A stretch of 64,000 nt of DNA from Episyrphus balteatus (taxonomy: Eukaryota > Arthropoda > Insecta > Diptera > Syrphidae), in NCBI RefSeq assembly GCF_945859705.1, contig NC_079134.1, positions 157,825,718-157,889,717 of the forward strand. The letters are read 5' to 3'. The notes under the pieces are model-generated. The model worked only from the letters and a program-made list of their open reading frames with translations, had not been told where the DNA came from and ran no database searches. Position numbers and translations under genes: made by a program. Shown one piece after another: positions 1-10,158 of this stretch. Each line of letters opens with the position of its first letter. The first letter of the stretch is position 1.

Positions 1-925
1 AACAAAACTGGCTTAAACTTACATTTTCTTAAACAGGAAAAGGCAGAGAAAGTTAATATTTGGCCACCATATGGTTACTCTAAACAAAAAATATTATTTC
101 AATTTTATAAGAAAAAAACAGAAACTAGGTGTTTTTTGTATGGAAAAACCTGTTTGGGAAACCTTTAAGGGCGTCTGGCAGAGGGAAGCCTGAAAAATAT
201 CTGGCTTAAACTTATATTTTCTAAACCAGGAATAGACATAGAATTTTTATTTGTTACCATCATTCGGTTATACCCAACAGAAAATAAGCTATTAGTTTTT
301 TTATTAGAAAAATGCATTTCAAAATGCTTCAAAGCGGTCTGGCGGGGCGAAAGCTGAAAAAAAACTTCTGGTACCCACATTTTTGAAATCAGGGGATTTT
401 TTATGATTTTTTGGTGTATCATTTATTCGGTTTATACCTAGCAAAACGCCAAAAGTTGATTTTTGACTGCACTTTGGATGCGTCTGGCAGAGGGAAGGCT
501 GAAAAATAGCTGGCTAAAAATTATATTTTCTAGACCTGGAATAGACATAGAATATTAATTTGTTACCATCATTCGGTTATACCTAACAGAAAATAAGTAA
601 TTAGGTTTTTTATTAGAAAAATGCACTTAAAAATGCTTTAAAGCGGTCTGGCGGGGGGAAAGCTGAAAAAGAAACTTGCGGTACCCACAGTTTCGAAATC
701 AGGGGATTTTTTATGATTTTTTGGTGTATCATTTATTCGGTTATACCAAAACGCCAAAAGTTGATTTTTTGCTGCACTTTGGATGCGTCTGGCAAGGGAA
801 AGCTGAAAAAGATCACTGCCAGACTTTTTCCGTTGACATACTGTGGTGCATATCTAGATATGTGCATACTCAAATTTCGGTTATATCAAAACTGCCAAAA
901 TATGCTGCCGGCTCTTAGACTATAA
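1..925. repeat. Diverged satellite, ~308-bp unit made of two ~155-bp half-units
   Basis: The phrase GTCTGGC followed by a G-rich stretch and GCTGAAAAA recurs near 173, 334, 482, 646 and 786. Odd-numbered copies resemble each other (GGCAGAGGGAAG) and even-numbered copies resemble each other (GGCGGGG), so the real unit is about 308 bp with A and B halves. Shared blocks include TTCGGTTATACC and TAGACATAGAAT. Copies 173-481 and 482-787 are the best preserved. The array runs off the left edge. Short reading frames here are repeat translation, not genes. Confidence 0.85.
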
Positions 926-1308
926 TGTCCATTAGAAAAGTATATTTTTGTTCTAGGGAGAAAGATATATTAATTTTTAGAGATCAGTTTTTTTTTATGA
1001 TAAGATATGCCAAACCTACTAAACTTACTTAAATTAAGATATCTCGGAGAAGAAAAGAGATATTGAGAAGATTGAAACTGAATTTGAAAGAATAATAAGT
1101 TCTTTCATAAACCGTAACAATTTTAATTGAAAAATATTACATTACGCCAAAATATTTCTTCGAAAACAGCAAAAAAATGGGTTTTTGAGATTTTCTAACG
1201 GGAATATCTAAAAAAACGTGACGTGCTAGATAAATTCTGACTTCGGATTCGGAATCAGCATACACAAATCCTTTAGAAAAGTATAGTTTTATTTAAAGGA
1301 GGATTTCC
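926..1308. other. AT-rich non-coding stretch
   Basis: No gene, clear repeat or inverted repeat was seen. A phrase around 1219-1250 (ACGTGCTAG, then CTTCGGATTCGGAATCAGC) weakly resembles the units of the foldback repeat at 59.2-60.0 kb and a phrase near 31.79 kb. Confidence 0.4.
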
Positions 1309-2430
1309 TTGCAGACCAGTGTTATCACAAATCACAGTTTACTACAAATCACATCTCTTGGAAAATTTACAAATCGCAGTAAACCATTTACGAATATTTT
1401 TTCTAATCACGTTTTTCTGATTACAAATTCTCTTAAAGTCAAGAAACTTTGTAAATGGTCACTTCGAGAAATAAGAATTGCTCTGGAGTACAACCAGTGT
1501 CAAATCAAAGATCAATCTGGCAAAATAAATAAGAAGGCTGTTGGAAGAAATAACCGGTTGGAATATTACGTTAATTTACTGCAAATTATGAGTTACTCTG
1601 CGAAATTAATGATTATTCTGAAAAATCACGAGTAACTTCATCAAATCGCAGGTTTCGTTAAGATATGACGAATCACAGATTTTGTTGCCAAATTTCAAAT
1701 ACTGTGATTGTTATTTCGGTGTTTCGTATCAAATTTACGATTGGGGTGATATTTGGTCGAAATCAGTATATCCGAAATCGCAGATTTTTACATTTGACCT
1801 CACATGTGATTGCTACAGATTGCAGAATGCTTTGGCAAAATACAGGTTTATCAAATATATTTCTTCTAAATCACAAATCAATCAAGCATATATCACATAT
1901 TTATCCGGAAACTCACAGATTGATACTCTTTTACAAATCCGGGGTAACAAATCGCAGGTTATTGCATAAGTAACCGGTTTTCTTGGAAATCTAACTAAAA
2001 AACAAAAGTGACCGTGCGTGATTTCTTTCGACAAAATACAGATTGCAATCCGGTTGGCTAAAGGATGACTTTTAGAACCACACATTAGGCTGATGCCGAA
2101 TAACGGTTGGGAAATTATTCTTGCAAATCACAGATTACTCTCTAAGATCACAGGTTATTACATGGTTAATCATCTATTGCTCTGAAAATTCGGGTATTAG
2201 TTAGGTAACTATTATCTCATCATTCTTGCAGCTTATCAAATCAAGAGTTTCTCGTGAATTTCTTATAATTAATTTTGGTTCTCGATCGCAGTTGGGAAAT
2301 CACAGCTTTCACAAATGCATTTCAAATAAATCACAGATCATTAACAGCAGAGTAATCTACGAAATCACAGGTTAACTTGTTCAATCACAGATAACATGTT
2401 GTTCTAATAAATTACAGGTTACCCAAGTTA
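1309..2430 (+). repeat. Irregular cluster of AAATCACAG(A/G)TT-like motifs
   Basis: About 18 near-matches to AAATC(A/G)CAG(A/G)TT lie in the same orientation near 1327, 1347, 1371, 1624, 1641, 1671, 1778, 1869, 1911, 1950, 2125, 2146, 2299, 2328, 2361, 2382 and 2409. Spacing is irregular (about 17-210 bp). A second phrase, AACCGGTT or a close variant, appears near 1553, 1970, 2050 and 2095. No unit of constant length joins them. The cluster may be a decayed short-unit satellite, the arm of a foldback element, or a binding-site cluster. Confidence 0.6.
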
Positions 2431-4562
2431 CTGACATTCATGCTAACCAGTTTCTTTGATCAACCGTTATCTTTCTAAAATTGTCAAAAAAAAGTCTTTG
2501 TTGTTTTGGTAGTCTATTTTTTCGAATGGAAAATCAAAGAGTTTTTCCAGGATTAATATCAAAAGTTTTGTAATACGAGTTGACTATGTGTTCCAGTCTA
2601 TTAAATATCTTGATATTGATACTTATCTTTTATAGACCCGAATAATTTTTTTGTTTTTCTTTTTTCAAAAATCCATTGTTTGACAATCAATATAAGTTGC
2701 AATGAAAGTTACTGAGTTGAAAGAAATATACTATACGTTTGTGTTCATACTCGTTCTTCTTCTTATTTTTCGTTTGGGTTTTGTTTGATTTTTTGAATAG
2801 TGTCGGTCGGTCGTTTGCCCATGTCGACATCTTCGGTCGTCTTTGCCATCCATAGTACAAAAGTCGTATCTCAGATGTTTTCATTGGCATTATATGCATT
2901 TTGGATGGGAAGAAAGGGAAGCATCGCACCAAAACAGCAAAACAGTAAGAAAGGAAATGAACAAAAATATATTTTTTTTTTCTATACCATCACCACCACT
3001 ATTATACTCGGCGGCGGCGGCAGAGTCGTTGTCGTCTTCGCAAAACTCTCCATCTTTGTGCAATCTATACATCCAGTTCCAAAGTGCAGACAACAAAGTT
3101 AATAGTAAGTCCCAGTTCCAGTCTCTTCGGCTCTTGAGCACTGGCTGCTGACTGTTGTTGATGTTGTTGACTGCCTGTATAAGGAGTCGTTTTCGTTTAG
3201 TTTAAAGGTTTTTGTTTTTTTTTTTTATTGTTTTGACTCGTTTGTAGAAACCATACCCGCTGCATGCCGCCGCCGACATATTCATTCGAGCTCCCCCTAA
3301 AGACACTGGCTGTCGGTCGTTCATCCTTTGGGTTCTTTGTCTGGACTGACTGGACTATTCTACGCAGTTTTTTTTTGTCAAGTCTTTGCTTTTATTTTTT
3401 TTTTTTTGTATCATCCAACCAACTAGGTGTATTATTATTGCTCGTCAATCAAGGAACATTCTTTTGAGATTGAAAAATTTAAGAAATAACTTTATCGATG
3501 CAACAGGGGCTGGCTTTAAAATAAAACCCATATCTTGACAGTTGGATAAGCTTCTTTTTAAATTAATCAATAACTTTAGTTACTTAAGGAAAAAATGAAT
3601 GACCACGAGGTTCACCTTCTTTTTTTTCCTTTTTTCAAGCCTAAAAAAATTAGAAACCAATACTGAATACAAATTTATATTTGCAATTATTTCCTTATAC
3701 GATTTTCACTTAAAATCAAGTTAAGCGGTGCGTATTAAATAAAGAAAAAAAAAAACCAGATAGCATTCAACTAATTTCCACTAAATAAAATAAAAAAAAA
3801 ATAAACGAAAAAATTACTTTCAATGAACGTTTACTCTGCACGCACCTTAAACCGATGATGCGTCAAACTATACTTGTAAAATGGCCTTAGTTTCAATTTA
3901 AAAATAATTGCCTTGCCGTGGCATGTAATTTACTGTAAATTGAATCAATTTTTAAATTGTAATTCGTTTAAAGAACAAAAAGAAAGAAAATAGAGGGCAA
4001 AAATTGGTTTTATAAACTCGATTTAATAGTACCAATGTATGGATGGATGTATAACATGATGGATTTTATTTAACACTTAGATACCAAAAGAAAAACAGCA
4101 AAAGTGACTAACACTTCTCAAAAAAAAAAAAAAATGTAACTTAACGATATCGCTTTTCTTAGTTGAATTTATTGTTTTACAATCTCTGTTAAGTACCACT
4201 TTAGTGCTGCATCCCAATTGAAAATCTAAGAATAAAATATTTAATAATATAATTTAACCATTTGAAAGATGGTGAACAAATCGTTTGATTAATTACTTAA
4301 GCATAAAACATTTTGAATGAAGATTTTTTACTCAAAACAAATGTTACACATACGCCACAGTGACCTTGACAAGAGTATTTTTGTAAAATATTCACTGACT
4401 GCCAACAGAATCAAGTTGAAGGCTGGAAATTTAACATGTTCTAAGAAAGCAAATCTGTCCTTAATTTAAAAAAAAAAAATCATGTGTGCAATTCACACGT
4501 GGTAGAAGTGAAACCTTAAAAAATCATTTTTCTTGCAAAAAAAAAAAAAAATAGAAAAAATC
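2431..4562. other. Non-coding, includes a GC-richer island 2790-3360
   Basis: No convincing exon was seen. 2790-3360 is less AT-rich, with GGTCGGTCGGTCG and GGCGGCGGCGG runs. It resembles conserved fly upstream or intronic DNA, but its reading frames have low-complexity, implausible protein. The rest is AT-rich with long T or A runs. Confidence 0.35.
4339..4364 (+). repeat. Dispersed ~26-bp motif, copy 1
   Basis: Reads AAATGTTACACATACGCCAC then AGTGAC. It is one of six copies in this window of a motif close to AATGTTACGCATACGCCAC plus AGTG; see the finding on this motif. Confidence 0.6.
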
Positions 4563-5110
4563 TACCTACTTTTATTCTATCACCTTCAAATCCATGTTTT
4601 TTATATGACAACCTAGATAAATTTTATATCATCTAAAAGCTTATTGTCTTAGCTTAAAATATATATATCGATCAAGTCTATAAGACATCTACAAAAAGAG
4701 CTAGAATTTTTTGAACTCGATCAATTTCCATCAAAAAAAGCGAAAAAACACGTATTTGTATCTTCTCACACTATTAAATCCATTTTTTTCCCTAACAACC
4801 TATACAAATTTTTACAGCATCTGAAAGCTTATTGTCTTAGTCAAAATATATATATCGATCAGGTGTATGAGACATCTACAAAAAGAGCTAGAATTTTTTA
4901 AACTCGATGAAATTTCATCCAAAAAGCAAAAAAAACATTTATTTTTATGTTCTCATGCTATTAAATCAATTTTTTTGTTTGACAACCTATAAAAAATTGT
5001 ATACCATGTGAAAGCTTATTGTTTCACCTTGTATAATGATGTATAAATCTTATTTCAAAGATGTCTACAAGAGAAGTTAGAATTTTTTAAAGTCAACCAT
5101 GTCGAATTTC
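4563..5110. repeat. Three-copy tandem repeat, ~187-bp unit
   Basis: Units begin near 4563, 4752 and 4938. Each has a TATTAAATC-like phrase, ACAACCTA, then AAAGCTTATTGT, a run of ATATATATCGATC (lost in unit 3), GACATCTACAAAAAGAGCTA and AGAATTTTTTAA. The third copy is the most diverged. No coding potential. Confidence 0.8.
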
Positions 5111-5618
5111 CAGACTGAGATTACGGTACTTCCTACACTGGTAGCTGGTCATCGCCAACAGATCTCCACAGGTGTTTTGAGGTATTTTTAAATTTTTTTC
5201 AATTTAAGATTGTGTAACTTGTAGAGCACGTAACGTTATGTGTGATATATCAAATAAAAGGTTATGTTATCAGCATGCGTATTAAAGTTAAATAAAATTT
5301 GTATGTGCACTAGATCAAAAGATATAACGTGTGTTGGAAAAGAACATCCTTTTACCGTTATCTCCGAATTTTGAATATGAAATTAATTGAAGTTTTGTAC
5401 AATTATATTTTATTTAATTACCTATCAAGAGTAAAAATTTCATTTATCTTTCTATTAAAACAAAAAAGTTATAACAAGTTGAAGTCGTGTCGCGTTTTCG
5501 TTTCATCTTGTTTCAAATCACTACGATACTAAAGAAGTTTTCACTTCAAAAGGTACCTTGAAATGAGGTTCAGTATTCTAGAACAAACCAAAAAACGAAA
5601 ACAAAAAAAAACCGATGA
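5111..5618. other. AT-rich non-coding stretch
   Basis: No gene or clear repeat was seen between the tandem repeat and the foldback element. Confidence 0.4.
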
Positions 5619-5627
5619 ATTCTTGTT
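5619..5627. repeat. Left 9-bp target-site duplication ATTCTTGTT
   Basis: Identical to 9872-9880 and immediately outside the foldback element's left end. Confidence 0.8.
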
Positions 5628-6356
5628 GGGTTGGGGTCAAAATTCTGCCGGGGTCAAAATTCTGCTTTCAAAATTCTGCTTTTCAAAATTCTGTTTTTCA
5701 AAATTCTGTTTTTCAAAATTCTGCTTTTCATAATTCTGTTTTTCAAAATTTTGCAAAAAATTAAAAAAGAGTTTGGAAAATGTTAAAAAACGCGAGCTTT
5801 TTCACATTTTGTAAACCCTTTTTTAATTTTTTGCAAAATTCTGTAAAATCATCTTCTTGAAAAATTATCTACTTATTAGATTACTTACCTACATAATTTG
5901 TCATTCTTTGAATGCATATTAATTTTTGTTTTATAAATTAATAAATTTGAAAATATTAAGAAAAGGTTTTTAATACTAAACATTTCCGAAAATAATTCAA
6001 AATTTTTTAATTTATCAAATAAAGATGAATAATTATTCAAAAATTTGAATAAGAAAAGGAATATTTTGTATCAAACAACATAGGTTCCAATAAGTTATAG
6101 ATTTTATTTGAAAGAAAGTCAGTCTATGCATTTTAAAAAATATTTGAAACACTAAAACAAAAAAAATTTAGGAAAGTAGGTACCAATGTTGAATTACATT
6201 AATTTTCATTAATTTTTTCATTTATTTTACATTAATGAGGTGTATTTTTCTTTAGTCAACGCATATGCTATAAAAAAAAAAAAAACAGAATTGGCAGAAT
6301 TTTTTTGTTCCAGTATAATGCTAGCAGAATTTTGAAAAGCAGAATTTTAAAAAGCA

Positions 6357-7867
6357 GGGGTGGAATCGGCTAAAATGATATTTGACTATCATATTTTTTA
6401 CTATCAAATTTGATAGTCAACTATTTTTTATCTGTGTAAGGTAGTGTGGTCCACGTTATAAGGCAAAAAAATAAACCATATAATTCATTAGTTCCCCACG
6501 CATTATTTTGCTTCAGACATCAATACCAACACATGCTGAAAGTTTTAGCCCTCTAAAGTAAAAGGAAGAGGGCGCTCATCAGCTTTGGAATATTAGACTT
6601 TGTTACCCTTACCTTACCCTTAATATCTGATTATATTGTATTAGGACTTGGCTTGAGGTTGGAATTTGGCTTAAACATGATAAGCACGCATGTTCCCGAC
6701 AACCATGTAAATGATTTTCATGTTTCTTTGGTTTTGACTCACTAGCTCGTTTTTCATTGATTAATTCTGTTTTGTTAACTTTAAGCAAAAAATACTTACA
6801 GACGAATTTAAATGAACAAAAATTATTATCTGTGAAAATATCACTTAACTATTGGTTTTTTATGAAAAACTTTACCACATCATAACTTAATCCACTTGAT
6901 AAATCAAAACAAGAGTTAATTACTAGGCATTAGGACCCAGCTATAACAGCATGTGAGCAAAAACTTTGAGCTTGTTGAGCGCCCACTTACACTTCACCTA
7001 AAAAGCTGAAATTTCACGTGTGTAATACAAAACACATATGCAACCAATTTTTGAGTGGGGAACAACGGAAATGTAAAAACCAAAAAATTGGACCACCCTA
7101 GTGTAAGGTGATCGTCTTTAGATCATTTTAAATTTTGGTTTAGTTGGTATCACTTCGGTTTGACAATTGTCAAACGTCATTAAATTAAAAAAAAAAAAAC
7201 AATGCAGAGTTTCAGTTTTTCACTTCCATAGCTACAATAATTGAGAAGAAAATTATTAAAAACGTAAGTTAATATTTTTTAAAACACTTAAAATAATTAT
7301 TTATAACTTTAATATCTATCCAGCAAACACAACTCGAAAAGGATCGCTTACAAAGAATCCCACAAAATATTGTATAAACTTTGAATTCAGATGGCAGATC
7401 CAAAATGTGTATTATACTCATAAAAAGTATCTTATGTTATTCGAAAATTTTGTACGAGTCTATAAAAAGCACTAAATATTATTTCAAATTATTTTTTTTT
7501 TTTGTGTACAAAGGTGTGATTGCACATTACTTTGAGTCGGGGATGTAAAATATAATTTAATTTGTTCCTCAAGTCTGACTCTTCTATTTTCTATTTCATA
7601 TTCATTTACTTTATTTTAATTTTGTAGTCTTAAAATAATTGCACAGGCACAAAAATATTCATTTTTCCCAAACAAAGTAAAAGCACCACGAAAACCATGA
7701 AAAAAATATGCCACAAATGTTAAATTGTATCAAATTGACACCTAAATAGGTGTCAGCTGAAAAAGTCAAAAAAATATGATAGTCACTTTTGACTATCATC
7801 TTACACAGACGAATTTTCTTGAATTTGACAGTCAACTATCAAAAATCATTTTACACGATTCCACCCC
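6357..7867. mobile_element. TIR element nested in the foldback element
   Basis: The left end reads GGGGTGGAATCG then TAAAATGAT. The right end, read inward, gives the same 12-mer then TAAAATGAT, and the similarity continues through TCTGTGTAAG. The flanks are near-identical 15-mers of the host's short array (AGAATTTTAAAAAGC and AGAATTTTGAAAAGC), so the element sits inside the array and the exact target duplication is ambiguous. No transposase was seen, so it is non-autonomous. It is interrupted by a smaller element at 6442-7100. Confidence 0.75.
6442..7100. mobile_element. Small hAT-like element (MITE), third level of nesting
   Basis: The 8-bp direct repeat GTGTAAGG lies at 6434-6441 and 7101-7108. 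The termini are TAGTGTGGTCCA on the left and, read inward from the right, TAGGGTGGTCCA. An 8-bp duplication and a TAGNG start fit hAT. Removing the element restores the TIR of the element it sits in (TCTGTGTAAGG then TGATCGTC, compared with TCTGTGTAAGATGATAGTC in the partner TIR), which is independent support. No coding capacity. Confidence 0.85.
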
Positions 7868-7879
7868 AGAATTTTGAAA

Positions 7880-9786
7880 AGCAGAATAGAAAAAATAGTC
7901 CAGTAATTTTAGGTTTTATCTGCGGAAAAATTCCTACTGGGCTCGATTTTGGTATAGACCTTCGTTACGGCGTTGTTATGAAGATGTGAAAAATCGACAT
8001 TGATATCGTGTCCGCGTTAAGAGTTATAGGGGTCAAAAGGTCACAAAAACTGGTTTTTCACGATTTTCAGCAAAACGGTAAGTCTTATCAAAAAATTTTC
8101 AATGCAAGAATTGTAGACCAGATTATTATATATAAAAAGTGTCATGACACTTTTTTTCCTAAGACCCACCGTTTCTTAGGTATAACGATTCAAAAAGTTG
8201 AAGTTTAGTTGTAATCGTCATAATCCTATTCCTGAAAAAAAAACTCCTAACTGAAAAGTTCCTGAAATTTCATTATTTTTTTAGCTTGAATTTCGTTCCT
8301 CAACTGTTAAGAATATGGGGAAACCAAAAAAAAAAAATGGAAATTTTCGCCATTTTTCCGATTGGGGCCCTTCTCCCGAAACCATTTCCCTGGGAATTTT
8401 TGTTTAGAATATGTCTAAAAATATACAGGGTGTGCAATAGAGAATGGACAACCCTAAAACGGCTTATAGCTACACTTATGATTGTTCTAAAAACAGATAG
8501 AAAAAAGTTCTATCGCAACCAGTTCATAAAATATGGACTTTTTTTCGTTCAGTGTATTTTAAATTTTATCATCTTATGTTTTCGTTCACTACAACCACGA
8601 ATGAATGAATTTTATTTATTTCTTTTTTTTATAATTTTCTACAATAATTGGATGAGTACATAAACACTTTAAAAATTTCATAGCTATTGCACATTTTCGT
8701 AAAAAAAATTTTGAAATCTGTTTTTTGATGCAAAATGTAAAAAAAGTATTTTATGAAAAATTTTAAACACCTGTGGTATAAAATAAATCTATAGAAACCT
8801 AGGTGGCCAACTTTCTTAAAAATATTCTGGTATAAGGAGAATATTTTTAAGAAAGTTGGCCACCTAGGTTTCTATAGATTTATTTAATACCACAGGTGTT
8901 TAAAATTTTTCATAAAATACTTTTTTTACATTTTGCATCAAAAAACAGATTTCAAAATTTTTTTTACGAAAATGTGCAATAGCTATGAAATTTTTAAAGT
9001 GTTTATGTACTCATCCAATTATTGTAGAAAATTATAAAAAAAAGAAATAAATAAAATTCATTCATTCGTGGTTGTAGTGAACGAAAACATAAGATGATAA
9101 AATTTAAAATACACTGAACGAAAAAAAGTCCATATTTTATGAACTGGTTGCGATAGAACTTTTTTCTATCTGTTTTTAGAACAATCATAAGTGTAGCTAT
9201 AAGCCGTTTTAGGGTTGTCCATTCTCTATTGCACACCCTGTATATTTTTAGACATATTCTAAACAAAAATTCCCAGGGAAATGGTTTCGGGAGAAGGGCC
9301 CCAATCGGAAAAATGGCGAAAAGTTCCATTTTTTTTTTGGTTTCCCCATATTCTTAACAGTTGAGGAACGAAATTCAAGCTAAAAAAATAATGAAATTTC
9401 AGGAACTTTTCAGTTAGGAGTTTTTTTTTCAGGAATAGGATTATGACGATTACAACTAAACTTCAACTTTTTGAATCGTTATACCTAAGAAACGGTGGGT
9501 CTTAGGAAAAAAAGTGTCATGACACTTTTTATATATAATAATCTGGTCTACAATTCTTGCATTGAAAATTTTTTGATAAGACTTACCGTTTTGCTGAAAA
9601 TCTTGAAAAACCAGTTTTTGTGACCTTTTGACCCCTATAACTCTTAACGCGGACACGATATCAATGTCGATTTTTCACATCTTCATAACAACGCCGTAAC
9701 GAAGGTCTATACCAAAATCGAGCCCAGTAGGAATTTTTCCGCAGATTGGGTTAAAAAATGTCTAAAATTACTGGGCTAAAAGCAGA
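7880..9786. repeat. Near-perfect ~950-bp-arm palindrome
   Basis: 7880-8828 and 8838-9786 are reverse complements with few visible differences. They are separated by a 9-base spacer (GGTATAAGG, 8829-8837). Because the arms are almost identical, they encode mirrored short reading frames (8286-8663 + and 9003-9329 -; 8008-8208 + and 9456-9656 -) that should not be read as genes. The small divergence suggests recent origin or gene conversion between the arms. Confidence 0.92.
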
Positions 9787-9871
9787 ATTTTGAAAAACTG
9801 AATTTTCGTTAAAAAAAAAAAGCAAAATTTTGAAAAACAGATTTTTGAAGCCAGAATTTTGACCCGATCCC

Positions 9872-9880
9872 ATTCTTGTT
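9872..9880. repeat. Right 9-bp target-site duplication ATTCTTGTT
   Basis: Identical to 5619-5627 and immediately outside the foldback element's right end. Confidence 0.8.
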
Positions 9881-10158
9881 CACTCGGTTCTTATCCATCT
9901 AATAAAAGAAAAAAGGTTTTATTAATACATATTTAATTTGAAAGTTTTTTAAAAACTCTACTTTTCATTGTTTTAAATATTAATCAGATCATGTGTATTA
10001 TTATTCTTTTATATCAATAATTATTTTGGTTTCCTAAGAAAATTTTCAATTTTTCTCAAAAATATTTTTGTCTGTATTTTAGTTCTGTGATATTTCAAAA
10101 CGTTAAAAACGCATTTAAATTAATCTTCCAATTTTCGAAAAATGTTCTCGAAACCGAT
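9881..10158. other. Short AT-rich spacer between two foldback elements
   Basis: No feature recognised. Confidence 0.4.

Larger units (their letters stand above)
5628..9871. mobile_element. Foldback-type DNA transposon with 9-bp target duplication
   Basis: The 9-bp direct repeat ATTCTTGTT lies at 5619-5627 and 9872-9880. Just inside, the termini are inverted copies: GGGTTGGGGTCAAAATTCTG on the left and, read from the right end inward, GGGATCGGGTCAAAATTCTG (18/20). Both ends continue as arrays of the ~15-bp unit AAAATTCTG(C/T)TTTTC: 5641-5760 on the left, 9780-9860 inverted on the right. Inverted units also lie at 6327-6356 and 7868-7890. No transposase frame remains. Short-repeat ends and a 9-bp duplication match the Drosophila FB class. 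The interior holds two nested insertions and a large palindrome, listed separately. Confidence 0.82.

Noticed and set aside
1309..2430. CRISPR-like array
   Set aside because: Motifs are only ~12 bp, imperfect and irregularly spaced, and the DNA is eukaryotic; no repeat-spacer structure.
2800..3151. Overlapping 80-102 codon frames in the GC-richer island
   Set aside because: Frames on both strands are similar in length, with poly-Phe, poly-Ser or poly-Ala stretches and no domain; looks like non-coding regulatory DNA.
8286..9329. 125- and 108-codon frames on opposite strands with the same protein sequence
   Set aside because: They are the two arms of the palindrome; composition follows the AT bias, no known domain, and the arms are non-coding transposon sequence.
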